A stretch of DNA of 64,000 nt from Cymbomonas tetramitiformis (lineage: Eukaryota > Chlorophyta > Pyramimonadophyceae > Pyramimonadales > Pyramimonadaceae): assembly GCA_001247695.2 (NCBI GenBank), contig LGRX02003711.1, positions 62,001 through 126,000 of the forward strand. Reading direction: 5' to 3'. Shown piece by piece: positions 35,020 through 45,742 of the stretch (its first letter is position 1; each line of letters opens with the position of its first letter). A program made the translations under genes and the position numbers. A model generated the notes under the pieces. The model saw only the letters and a program-made list of their open reading frames with translations. It did no database searches and had not been told where the DNA came from.

Positions 35020-36290
35020 CTCGAGCGTACCCACGCTGGACCCGTCGTGGACCCGCACTGGACCCGCACTGGACCCGCTTTGGACCTATCGGGGACCTTT
35101 TGTATACCTCTTTTTTTCGATGTATGATGATATTACTAGTATGCTAGCAACCGTTTCTTACCGACAAAACTTGTAACATATGTACAGTGTAAATATTTTT
35201 ACGGGTCCGTGCGGGGTCCATGCGAGGTCCACGCATCACCTTCCCCGTGCGGCATATTTGTCACATGGACTCCACTTAATAACCGCATGGACCTGCCGAA
35301 TAATCGTATGGACCCACAAAATAATAATCACCACGCAACCCATGTCGGGTGCGCCACCCCACGGGTCCATGCGAGGTCCACACATCACCTTCCCCGTGCA
35401 CCCTATCTCGGGTGCGCCACCCCACGGGTCCATGCGAGGTCCACGCATCACCTTCCCCGCGCACCCCAGCCATCTCGGGTGCTCCACCCCACGGGTCCAT
35501 GCGAGGTCCACGCATCGCCTTCCCCGTGCAGTCCATCTCGGGTGCTCCACCCACTAGTCCATGCGGGGTCCATGCGAGGTCCACGCATCGCCTTCACCAC
35601 GCAACCCATTTGCCGGGTGCGCCACCCCACGGGTTCATGCGAGGTCCACACATCGCCTTCTTCGCGCAGTCTATCTCGGGTGCGCCACCCCACGGGTCCA
35701 TGCGAGGTCCACGCATCGCCTTCCCCGTGCAGTCCATCTCGAGTGCGCCCCCCACTGGTCCATGCGGGGTTCATGCGGGGTCCACGCACCGCCTTCACCA
35801 CGCAACCCATGGTTGCCGGGTGCGCCACACCACGGGTCCATGCGAGGTCCACGCATCGCCTTCCCCGCGCAGTCTATCTCGGGTGTGCCACCCTACGGGT
35901 CCATGCGGGGCCCATGCTGGGTCCATGCGAGGTCCACGCATCGCCTTCACCACGCACCCTATCTCGGGTGCGCCACTCTCGGGTCCATGCGGGGTCCATG
36001 CGAGGTCCACGCATCGCCTCCCCCGTGCAGTCTATCTCGAGTGCTCCATCCATGGGTCCATGCGGGGTCCACGCGGGGTCCACGCGAGGTCCATATATGG
36101 TCCGTACGGTTGGGCGCCTATCGGAGGTTTGGTCCGTGCTGAACTTAACGGGTCCAACATGGGTCCGAGCGATCATGTTTGGTCCAGGGTCGGTCCAGGG
36201 TCGGTCCGGGGTCGGTCCAGGGTCGGTCCATGCACCACATGCTGCCTTAAAGCATGGCCATACGGGTCCATGCGAGGTCCCCCACGCCAG
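35020..36290. repeat. GGTCCATG satellite, 63-75 bp higher-order units
   Basis: Units of ACGGGTCCATGCGAGGTCCA, CGCATCGCCTTCCCCGTGCA and ATCTCGGGTGCGCCACCCC repeat about fifteen times. Several units are 63 bp (21 codons), so ORFs of 190-375 residues stay open on both strands. They are products of the repeat and are not annotated as genes. Confidence 0.88.
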
Positions 36291-37189
36291 CGGCGAGGAA
36301 TCCGTGGTGAGATTTCGATGGACACATGGACGATAACGGGGTCATTTTGTAGCTACCCCCTACCATTTTTGTAGCTACTGTGACATTTTTGTAGGTGTCC
36401 CAGAACCGACCGGGAATTTCCCCCGGAAATTCTGGGACAATCTTCGTTCCCTTATAGGGGAAAGGGGAAATTCCCAGGATTTTTCCAGGGCACACCCCAG
36501 TGTTAACAGTGTGCGTCAGGATGCATCACCACACGACACCGCCCCCAGATTGTATGTAGCCATACTACCCAGTGCATCCTACGGTACGGGGCGAGTCCAG
36601 GTCAGAAAGGAAGCAGATAGAGTAGATAAAGATATCAAAATTTTGAGAGCACAGTTTTTATAATTTATATTTGTCGTCGACCATAACATTCAGTCTCACA
36701 TCGACTGTATGGCGACCGTTCGACCGCCCGATCGAAATATCAACCGACTGGCTGACGGACTGTCCGTTCGATCTTTAGTCACAACTAGCAGACTCGATCG
36801 GATATATGTCACGCATCTCGTGCTTCAAGATCGTCTCACCAGTCACCTTTCCTACTTCAGATATTTCAGGAGTCACGCGGCCCCGACGAGCTCTGACGAT
36901 CGCGCATCCACGATTGAGGAAATCTCATATTAGATCCCGATTTGCCACACCTTCACCATTCTTCAAGCTCTCTTCTTGCGCCGCCTGTTTCATGCCTGCT
37001 GTTTCAGCATTCTGCTTTCTTGTTTGACTAACAACTTTTACACGCCACTTCGTTATCCTAGCGGATATCCTGAATCGGTCGTGTTTTAACCTGTATGCGT
37101 GGAGCCTGGCGGGGGAGGGGGGCTTTCCTCGCTGCGTGCGATGTTTCACATTAGCCGTTGCTGGCCCGGTTCTTGTTTCCTACGTTGTA

Positions 37190-37254
37190 GGGATGCTCGG
37201 AGACCGTCGGGCTTCTTCGCAGCCTGACAGTATGGGTTCAATTCCCAACATCTC
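37190..37254 (+). ncRNA. tRNA-like module 1 (D-arm lacking)
   Basis: GGGATG and CATCTC can pair as an acceptor-like stem. GTCGGGCT/AGCCTGAC forms a long anticodon-arm-like stem with loop TTCTTCGC. TGGGTTCAATTCCCA is a T-arm with a good B-box match (GGTTCAATTCC). No D-arm or A-box is visible. It may be a tRNA-derived fragment as in SINEs and is unlikely to be a working tRNA. Confidence 0.35.
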
Positions 37255-37363
37255 CTCCGGGCATCATTATTTTTCGCAGGTTGCCACTATGTTGTGCATT
37301 TTCTGAAGCCGCCAGCAACGTTGCGGGCGGCATCTTTCCAGCTCTACTAAACTCGCTGAAGAT

Positions 37364-37430
37364 AGGGGTGCTTGGAGACCGGCGGGCTTATTTACAGCCC
37401 GACGGTTTGGGTTCGAGTCCCAACATCTTT
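37364..37430 (+). ncRNA. tRNA-like module 2, tandem with module 1
   Basis: The same layout as module 1, 174 bp downstream: AGGGGTG pairs with CATCTTT (with wobbles), CGGGCT with AGCCCG, and GGGTTCGAGTCCC is a perfect B-box T-arm. A third, weaker copy (GGGTTCGTTCCCC) lies near 37697. After modules 1 and 2 the sequence repeats CGCAGGTT and an AACGTT-centred palindrome (about 37310 and 37490), so the unit of duplication is about 175 bp. Confidence 0.35.
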
Positions 37431-38297
37431 ACTGACTAGCGTATCGTTTTTTTGCAGGTTTCTTTTTTTACGCCGGGCTCCTTCTGATGTCGCCAGTAAC
37501 GTTGCTGGTGGCATGCTGTAATTTCCAGTCTTGCAAAAATGATATTCGCTTGTTTATTTTAGAAATTCGCAGGTTTACTTCAGAATTACTCAACCTATTT
37601 CCCTGTTTACTGTTTCGCTGTTTTTTTAAACGTCTTCCGTGTAAACTCCCAATCGAGGGCGAAATGCCAACAGCAATAGGTTTGTCCGTATTGGGTTCGT
37701 TCCCCAACGTCCTGACTAAGTCGACGCTCGTGTGCTGCAGGAAACATGTTTGGAATTATTTTGGATCTGTGCTCTGTGCTCGTGTTTTCTTATCGCCCAC
37801 GGGTCGTCGAACCCTTAGACTAGAAACTAGCAACCTAGTATGGATGGTATTAATTATGCTATTGTGTTTTAAGAGTCTAATTTGTGTTTGCTAATCTTTT
37901 CGACCGATCTGAAATGCCTGCACGTTTGCCTCGTGCTAGTTAGTATGCATGATAGTTTGATAGCATTAATTTCTTGGCATCCTCCATACAACTGTCTAAT
38001 ATATTCGTATTACATGCCATCTGCGCGGTAGGCGGTACTCTTAGTTCAATAAAAATGTACTATGATTTATGTGCGGTGTCATTCGTTTGTGGTTCCAACA
38101 GCTCGAAAATTCGTTTTCGTGAATTTTGTAGCCAGCTACAAAATGGGCCAACCCGGCAGCTTTTGTAGCTATAGCTACAAAACGGATCACCCCGGTAGCT
38201 TTTGTAGCTATAGCTACAAAACGGATCACCCCGGTAGCTTTTGTAGCTAAGCTACAAACCCGGGTAGCTACAAAAATGGTAGGGGGTAGCTACAAAA

Positions 38298-38983
38298 ACG
38301 TCGTGTTACCCACATGGACCCCACATGGACCGACGAAACACCGCATGGACCCATGGTGAAATGTCGCATGGACCGAGAAATCAGTGGTACCACGTGTGGG
38401 ACCCACCCCGGACCGATAGGGATTTTTGGACCAATCTAGTGGTAAAAACCCGAAGGCTTCGTCGACGGGTCCATGTGATCCATTTTTCACGGGTCCATGT
38501 GGGGTCCATGTGGTCCCTACGGGTCCATATGGGGTCCATGCGGGGTCCCTATTGGTCCCGGGACCGCATGGACCCGTCCTTATTTGGTAGGGAGCGTGGA
38601 TAAAATTTACGGGTTTTTCCATTTTTTTAACATTTTTTTCGATTTCGGTGACCCCTATGTGCTGCAAAAAGCTGCAAATATGAAGACAAGCTGCACGATC
38701 AGCCCTACAGGCATGCTGCAGTATGCTGCTGCAATGACCCCTGCCACGAGCCCCCAAAAAGGTACAACACTTTTGGTTCTCAAATCTTGTGAGGCTTGGC
38801 ATATGGCTTTAGGAGCAAAACTTTGCAGCATACACGGTGTTAGTTTTTTGTGAGGGGGTCATATCTGTTCGATTTTTGTTTTTTTTGTTAAAGTGGGAAA
38901 ATGTGCAACATGTAGCAGCATGTTGCGGTATGTTGTGGGCAAGCTACAAATGTGCTACAGATAGCTGCCAACAACACGTTTCC
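38298..38983. repeat. GGTCCATG satellite followed by a TGCTGCA low-complexity block
   Basis: 38310-38590 is the satellite that flanks the element on this side. 38655-38960 shows scattered GCTGCAAAAAGCTGC and GGCATGCTGCAGTATGCTGC motifs of the dispersed TGCAG family. Confidence 0.7.
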
Positions 38984-39550
38984 GAGCCGTCGCAAAAAGC
39001 TCGGATGTCACAAAGTGGTCACGTGCATAATGGTCCATTTACAACTTTGAGGAGTTGCGGGACCTTGGGAGGACAATCCTAAGACCTGGTGAGATTAAAA
39101 AAACCCAAAAAAAATCTCGTATCGCCGGAGGCGGCGAAAAACGTTGGTTTTGGGCCTGAAAAGGCCATTCGTTTGAGTGCGCGGGTGCTAGAGGATTTTG
39201 ATTAGGTATCCGAATCGCGTGTTTGAAGTTCGTGGGACCTTTTGGGGGCCCTCTCTAAACACTTTGTCGCGAAAAATATCATTGAAAAAAACTTCGGGGT
39301 GCGAAAATGGGCCAAAAACGCTGGTTTTGGGCCTGAAATGGCCATTTTGAGTGCGCGGGTGGGTGCTAGGGGATTTTGATTAGGTATCCGAATCGCGTGT
39401 TTGAAGTTCGTGGGACCTTTTGGGGGCCCTCTCTAAACACTTTGTCGCGAAAATATCATTGAAAAAAATTCGGGGTGCGAAAATGGGCCAAAAACTCTAG
39501 TTTTGGGCCTGAAATGGCCATTTTGAGTGCGCGGGTCGGTGCAACTTAAA
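38984..39550. repeat. Dispersed repeat starting GAGCCGTCGCAAAAAGCTC, with internal tandem units of about 182 bp
   Basis: The segment GAGCCGTCGCAAAAAGCTC, TGTCACAAAGTGGTCAC and later GAGTGCGCGGGTGCTAGAGG, AGGTATCCGAATCGCGTGT recurs at 63584-64000. Here the second half (TTTTGGGCCTGAAATGGCCA ... GACCTTTTGGGGGCCCTCTC) is duplicated in tandem with a spacing of about 182 bp. The sharp common left edge suggests a mobile or recombination boundary. Confidence 0.75.
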
Positions 39551-39839
39551 GGAATATCCTTTTTCAAGCTAGCCGTGTCGGTTGCGATCATATGGGCTTT
39601 CACATTATAAATGCAAGCATATAGTACAAACATTACTTATCAAAGATCGTGCTACACAAGGGACGCTAGGATTCGCTGATGCTCTGCCTCTGACTGCCCA
39701 AACGTCGGCTGCCGCTGCTCATCACTCGTGGTGCGGATGTCCCACGGCGAGTGGGTCGCTTAGTGCCAAGAACGACGAGGTCGCCGCGGACCGCATACTG
39801 TGCGTAAATGCCATTCCATACACCACTCAGTTACCGGCA

Positions 39840-41760
39840 TGACGGCCAAAGATTGGGGCGCCGGACACAAGCGCTTGTTGCGGCCCAATGGTTCCGGAAC
39901 GGATGCAAAACACCTCAAGGCACATGATGCATTGAAGTTGTTCCAGTCGAAGTTGTTCGCGGTGGTGTCAGCTTGGCCACGAGATGATGGTCAAGTCCCA
40001 AATTCTCTGGCGAGCATCGTGCACAAGCTGACGATTATGATTCGGGAATGTACCGCACATTCCATAGAGGTTCAGGTGCGATTATGTGTGTAGCATGTGT
40101 TTGACATGTACTCAACATACTGTAGACATGATGCAAGCACATGTACATGTACAGCATGCCCGCAGTACAGTATTACTGCAACATGTCTCTAATGTGTGCA
40201 CATGTGCTGAACACGTGCAGGACATGGACTACCTGAAAGAGCAGACTATCCTTTTCTTTACTGATTTGGAGAAGAATGGCCCTCCTGACTGGCTGGTGGT
40301 CGATACCCACAAAATCTGGCATTGGGCGGATCTGCTCCTACGATTTGGACCTGTTCGCGAATGGTGGATGTATGCATTCGAGTCCTTCAACGGCAAGATA
40401 GCTAGGTGGGTGAAGAACAATGCGTACCCCGTAGCAAGCATCATGAACGGTATTCGGAGATTGAAGATGCTGTGCTCGTTGCGGGGCATCATCAGCATGC
40501 TGGGGAATCGAAGAACCCGTCGCCGTCTTCCGCGGGCTTTGACGACCCGGAAGCCCGGCATTGTGGTAACCACCTCCGGTAAGGACGGGAAGAAACTATG
40601 GCTATCGGATGACGAGATCAACGAACTCAAACGTTGGATGCGAGCGAGTATTCCCACATACCAAAAGCTCGTACAACAACATGAAGAGTATGGCATCTAC
40701 CGTCAAAGGTACGTACACCTTGGAATACTATTGCTTGCTTACACGCTGTACTATCTTGCAACGGTATTGCAGCGATATTGCAGCATGTCTGCAATGTGTA
40801 GAACATATACTGACAATACGGCGAATTCACAGGGAGAACTCGGCTCGCACGAAGTCAGCAGCCGGTCGCCGTGTATTTTGGGATGCTGTGCCCGAGATCC
40901 GTTTCAGTGCATGGGTGGACCCTACAGGATGGCTTGGTCGACAGTACACGGATTATGAGCAGATGCTCATGATGGGCCCCATCCGCGAGTGTCGCGCTTT
41001 TACCAAGGCGACCATCGGAGGTGAAGTCTTTCGCACTACAATTGGGGATATGGGGAAATGCGCATCGCTATCGTTCATCCGTGCTCTATTTCCAGCAGAA
41101 ACACGTGATGGCAATGCACGTTCAGAGTGGGTTCGTTGCCAGGTGCGACCACGACAACTATCTACCCGCGTCCACTTTCTTGTGATGCGTTTGCATCATA
41201 ACTTTGGTACGTCTGCAGCGCTTTAAGGATATGCTGCATGCATATTGCAGGTATGGTGTCATCAAATCCATCATGCAGATAACCATTGGCGGTGTGTCCT
41301 ACACTTTTTTAAAATGTGACTGGCTGCCGCTGCCCACGCACACCGACCCAGATCACCAACTTCAGGAATAGGAATTCCATCCTTGGGTTGGACAAGACTT
41401 CAACGGCCTTCTACACCTTCAACCCATGGGACACGTCCGAGGACACCATGGACAACCGAGAGCCCTTCCTCTTAGCCAATCAGGTCCAAGCGCGAGTGTT
41501 GATAGCCAAGCACCCATGCATGGAATCCGCGGTGGTGCTGGATACTAGCGATCGGAACATGGAAAAACTGGCCCGGGACGGTAATATTCTTAGGCCCATA
41601 GGCAGTGATGGGCACTTCGACACTCGTGGAAAGTGCGGGTCCGATGGTGAGCTCTTTATGTGTGAGCAGGCAGGCTGTCGGGAGGCTTTGCATTTGCGAT
41701 GTGCTGGGCTCACAGACGTACTCATTGGATCGTGGTACTGCAAGGAACACCGTGACTCCT
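39840..41760 (+). pseudogene. CACTA-type transposase C-terminal gene: DUF4218, DUF4216-like and PHD finger, with introns
   Basis: Exon 1 (about 39840-40074) has LKAHDALKLFQSKLFAVV, the start of DUF4218. An intron (GTTCAG|GTGCGATT to CACGTGCAG at about 40219) leads to exon 2 (40220-40710), with GPVREWWMYAFESFNGKIAR and NAYPVASIMNGIRRLK, the DUF4218 core. Exon 3 (about 40834-41141) has an LMMGPIRECRAF segment. After a third intron comes YGVIKSIMQITIGGVSYTFL (about 41252), which is DUF4216. A frameshift near 41360 separates it from EPFLLANQVQARVLI. The C-terminus (41627-41758) is a PHD-like finger, CGSDGELFMCEQAGCREALH then C...WYCKEH. The N-terminal catalytic part is missing and the exon 3/4 phase does not fit, so the copy is broken. 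Confidence 0.65.
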
Positions 41761-41764
41761 AGGA

Positions 41765-42560
41765 TTTGCAAATACATTACAGCATACCTTTAATATGTTG
41801 TTAGCATGTTCTGTACATGCTACATATAATATAGTGTAAATAATGTGGATGTTTGAATGTCCGAATAATTGCATGATTGGTATAGATTTCGTGTACATAT
41901 TCCCCGGGTTGAAAGTATGCGTCAGAACTGTGGCATATGTGGTGTGCGTATGCCTCGAATGGAGGCATGGATCAGATTGACGTGTTGTACATGTGCTGCA
42001 CATATGTCCCGAGTGCAGGGCAGCTGCAGGATAGCTGCGAAATAGCTGCAGGATAGCTGCAGGATAGCTGCGAAATAGCTGCAGGATACCTGCAGGATAC
42101 CTGCAGATGTCACCCGCGTGCAGACGTGCTGCACGATAGCTGCATATGTGCTGCACATCTACTCTTGCAGCATGCATGTGGTACGTCTGCAGCACAGTGC
42201 TGCACACGTGCTACACGCGTGCTGTAATCCTTGCAGCACAATTCCATTTCTGCAGCACATTTCCCGCTCCGGCTCCAGGTACCCCCAAATCCTAACTTAC
42301 GCGATACTCGTCCAAATGCCGTGAAAACTTGCCAACATAATAAGGTCAGACCCTTCCATAAATGATACCAAGTGATAGCGGACGATTCGGATATCATCCG
42401 AGTGATTAAGCTAGCATGTGCCATTTTCAGTGGTGATTATCAATCGCGGCATCAGCATGCTGCAGGATGTACTGCAGCGTGTCTACAGCACATTGCCTCT
42501 TATGGTACGTCTGTGGTACGTCTGTGGTACGTCTGTGGTACGCCTGCAGCATTGTGCTGT
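41765..42560. repeat. TGCTGCA/GCATG low-complexity block
   Basis: Includes a compact array of AGCTGCAGGATAGCTGCGAA (about 42010-42110) and TCTGTGGTACG triplicated at 42500-42535. The same family as 16340-17075, here in the opposite orientation relative to the CCCCCTACGTTTTT edge (about 42575). Confidence 0.7.
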
Positions 42561-42584
42561 AGAATGATAAAAACGTAGGGGGCT

Positions 42585-42760
42585 GTTGTCCTAGCCTCTA
42601 AAGTAGCCTGCTCGATTGCTGCATGCCCCTCTTTTATGCGAGCCTGCTCCTCGGCCCGCTTTTTGAACTTAATTCGTCGGTCAAGAGCCGCGTCATCCAA
42701 TGCACGCTTTCCAGGCCTGGCAATAGCCTGGCTGCCTTGCACCGGCACTTCACCAGGCGG
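42585..42760 (-). pseudogene. Short basic helical ORF fragment
   Basis: The minus strand reads KRALDDAALDRRIKFKKRAE and continues EQARIKEGHAAIEQATLEAR, a charged helix with a nuclear-localisation-like KFKKR. It ends at the edge of the TGCAG block, in the position where an intron would start. No family recognised. Confidence 0.3.
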
Positions 42761-42861
42761 AAGCACTTGCACCCCTGCACAAATTGCAAGCCTCGCGTGA
42801 AGTGAGTTTGTTTTTGTCGTACACTAGCCAAGCAGTGTGAAGAGGTGTGATGAAGCAGGGG

Positions 42862-43072
42862 CAATTCCGGACACCGTCTTGGTAGACGGGGGGTTCAACC
42901 CCCTAGGCGTTAAAGCGTGTTGCTAGGGAGGGGGTCTAACCCCCCTAGGAATTCCGACGAAAATACACACTTAAGGGAACTCTTAGGGGGAATTAACTGC
43001 TAGGGGGGTGGGTTAGCCCCCCTAGACGTTAAGATGTGCTGCTAGGGGGGGCAAAATCCTTGTCCGGAATTG
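42862..43072. mobile_element. Second copy of the CAATTCCGGACA MITE, inverted
   Basis: CAATTCCGGACA (42862-42873) and TGTCCGGAATTG (43061-43072) bound 211 bp that are the reverse complement of 13548-13757 with few changes. The outer GCGAACATTG ends seen in copy 1 are missing. The right edge coincides with the start of the assembly gap. Confidence 0.85.
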
Positions 43073-43392
43073 NNNNNNNNNNNNNNNNNNNNNNNNNNNN
43101 NNNNNNNNNNNNNNNNNNNNNNNNNNNNNNNNNNNNNNNNNNNNNNNNNNNNNNNNNNNNNNNNNNNNNNNNNNNNNNNNNNNNNNNNNNNNNNNNNNNN
43201 NNNNNNNNNNNNNNNNNNNNNNNNNNNNNNNNNNNNNNNNNNNNNNNNNNNNNNNNNNNNNNNNNNNNNNNNNNNNNNNNNNNNNNNNNNNNNNNNNNNN
43301 NNNNNNNNNNNNNNNNNNNNNNNNNNNNNNNNNNNNNNNNNNNNNNNNNNNNNNNNNNNNNNNNNNNNNNNNNNNNNNNNNNNNNNNNNNNN
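43073..43392. other. Assembly gap (320 N)
   Basis: A run of N between the MITE and the virus-derived region. It hides the left boundary of the viral insertion. Confidence 0.99.
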
Positions 43393-43529
43393 CTTGTTGT
43401 TGGTTGTAATGCATCTGCTTGTATTGCCCACAAACCATCACCACCACCACCACTCGTTGGAGGTACCCCGCCGTTAAACGTCGTGCGTTGTAAATTTCTG
43501 CAAACTAAATCTTTTCCGAAAGAAGCCAT
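43393..43529 (-). CDS. N-terminal fragment of a viral virion-associated protein (cut by gap)
   Basis: The ORF starts at ATG 43529 and runs into the gap. MASFGKDLVCRNLQ resembles the start of the neighbouring fibre-like protein (MSSFGKNAIFKTVQ at 45360). A Gly-rich stretch (GGVPPTSGGGGDG) follows. It is probably a second gene of the same fibre/appendage family. A TATATAG-type stretch lies about 15 bases upstream. Confidence 0.5.
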
Positions 43530-43616
43530 GTGTTATTACTATATACATAGCATAAATATAAGCAAAAGGTAGATTATTTAATTCTTCATACCAACAACGC
43601 TAAAGTGCAACGCGCG

Positions 43617-45366
43617 TTATGTGTTATAATTGGGATTGAGCCATACGAGCAAGCCCGAACCAGGTGTCGTTATAACCTTTGTCTCCATCGCTGTACCAAT
43701 AACACCAACGTTGGTTGTTACTTGGGTGGAATCTACCTGTCCGTTTGTAGTGCATTTTAGAAGTTGCCCTTTTACATAAGACCCATCTAATGCTTTAACG
43801 GTTGCAAAACCTTTTGTACATACGAAGCACGAGTTCCCAATGGTACTATTTTGAACACATATCCCTATTGGTGAGCAATTTTGATTTGCTTGTGTTGCAG
43901 TTGCCGAAAATATTTTGACCCCGTTCACATTTGTAGAGTTGTCGTCAAATTGAAGGATGTCACCCGCGGCAATTGTTCCTGCTGTAGTATTTTCAAACGT
44001 ATAGACTTCACCTGTGTGTGGGACCGCCGATATTGGTAGCGACGCTGCATATGCGCTAGAAATTGTTGTCAACGGTATTCCGGCTGTGGTGATTGATGCC
44101 GTCGGGGCTGTGTAACTAAAGTTCAAACTATTTGTAAGAATGACGCTTGTAGCGTCTAAATCCCCCGTAAGATTAATGTTAGAACCACTATTGCCGACTG
44201 CAAGAACTTGTGCAAGGGATCCTACACTACCAGAAGCGACTGTTCCGCTTCGTATTTCTCCACTTAATGCATCGTAATACAGTTGCAAAGTTTCGGTTGC
44301 TATATCAGGTGAAGCTCGTATTGGCTTAACCGTAAATGAATCGGGACTGCTTTGGTCTAAAGCGGCTCCAGTTGCATTAATAATTATTCTATTTGAAACG
44401 TTGTCACTTTGCCTATTGGTATTAAAACCAGCATAACTACCTAAAAATGTGCAATTATTCCCCGCTGAATATCCACCACTTTCTCTTCCGATAGCTACAA
44501 CGTTATTGACTGAAGCGCCATTAAAGTTACAAGCATCGTCGCCGATCGCAACCGAAAACGACGGTGCTGTGTTATAACATGCTCCTGAACCTATAGCAAT
44601 GGTGTCTTCAATTGTGGCAGAGTTTGTAGTCATTGCATTGCGCCCGATAGCGATCGAGCGTTGACCTATGTAGTCGCAGTTTGTAAACCCTTGAGTGATT
44701 TCTCCTATACTAATTTTGCCAAGCCCTCCTGTACCCCGATTCCACCCGAAAGTTTGTTCCCTTTATGCTATCTTGCAAAATTGTAAAATCGCCAGAACCG
44801 CTAACTGCCACATCTGGAACGGTGCTCGTTGCACCACGGGTGGTTACGTCTTGGAGAGTAGACGTATCGGGTTGCGAAGGCAAGTTGGTAAGTGAGGAAC
44901 CATCACCGATAAAACCTGTAGTGTATCCCGCACCAACCACAAAAATACCATTGCAAAGCACGCCCGAGCCATCAAGATTCATCGTAAGTTGACTCATATT
45001 AAGCCCCGAGGTGTCATCTTCCCCTATAGACAATCGATCTACATCTCCCGTTGCTTCTTTTGATGTTATAACAAAATTTTGGTCAGTCTCGTCAAGCTTA
45101 AGTTCAAATTTAGTCGTCGAGATTGGATTGTTGAGAACAAAGTCATTGATTGCGATGCCTGAATGGATTTTTAATGAACCGTCAGTCAGCAATGACATTT
45201 GCTCACGTTCGTTTGTAGGATCTTTAGTATCGATAAATTTGATATCATTTTGGTATTTAATGTCGCTAGCCATGTGTAATGTTTCTAACGGGTTGCTAAC
45301 AGAGCCCAATGATTGACATTGGACTGTTTTGAATATTGCATTTTTGCCAAAACTGGACATAAACAT
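43617..45366 (-). pseudogene. Virus fibre-like protein with YadA-like head repeats, one frameshift
   Basis: Read from ATG at about 45366, residues 1-215 resemble a fibre stem (LHMASDIKYQNDIKF, LGRLSIGEDDTSGLNMSQLT). The frame is lost near 44740 by a one-base change: the first frame stops at 44710 and the second carries on to TAA at 43617. The second half has trimeric-adhesin-like head repeats (SIAIGRNA, DTIAIGSGA, SVAIGDDA, VVAIGRESGG), then a beta-rich C-terminus. Such proteins form virion appendages that meet the host. Full length would be about 580 residues. The single indel may be real decay or a sequencing error. Confidence 0.7.
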
Positions 45367-45383
45367 GTGTGTATACAATAGAG

Positions 45384-45699
45384 TTAATAAAAAAACGTGC
45401 CAGCGATGGGCGGTAACGGCGTGTTTATGGGATGTTCCGGAAAGTATCCAATAATATTAATGGCATTTACCTTATCATCTCGTCCGAGCAGTGTCGGTTT
45501 GTATCCATATAATGGATTTACATTACTTATTTTTGCTGGTGGTTGTGTGATATCGTTTATCGTCTTACATGGCAGTTGTTGCATAAAAGGGCCACGAGCG
45601 CCGCTCATTTGTATCATACACATTGGTTGTTGAATGAATTGTATTGTTACCAATTGGTAAGCCTAAAGATGTTGAATATAAACCGGGTTGTTGTGACAT
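45384..45699 (-). pseudogene. Small viral protein of about 105 residues, frameshifted
   Basis: The likely start is ATG 45699 (MSQQPGLYSTSLGLPIG). The frame changes near 45650, after which GARGPFMQQLPCKTINDI and NPLYGYKPTLLGRDDKVNAI continue to the stop at 45384. Rich in Pro/Gln/Asn; no domain recognised. It lies between the fibre and the major capsid gene, all on the same strand, so a minor virion component is likely. Confidence 0.5.
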
Positions 45700-45742
45700 A
45701 AAAGTATTCTATAATCATTGCACCTAAAACATAGTGTGTTGC

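Larger units (their letters stand above)
36345..38297. mobile_element. 1.95 kb element with perfect 34-bp inverted ends, inserted in the GGTCCATG satellite
   Basis: 36345-36378 (starting TTTTGTAGCTACCCCCTACC) is the exact complement of 38264-38297. Both flanks are GGTCCATG satellite, so the element interrupted an array. Subterminal repeats of TTTTGTAGCTATAGCTACAA (38110-38260) form palindromes at the right end. The interior holds tandem tRNA-like modules and no transposase, so it is non-autonomous. No target duplication could be seen, perhaps because the target was itself repetitive. Confidence 0.8.

Noticed and set aside
35209..36374. Long + strand ORFs (341 and 375 codons) over the GGTCCATG array
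   Set aside because: They are reiterations of about 21 codons caused by a 63-bp satellite unit, open on both strands, with no domain.
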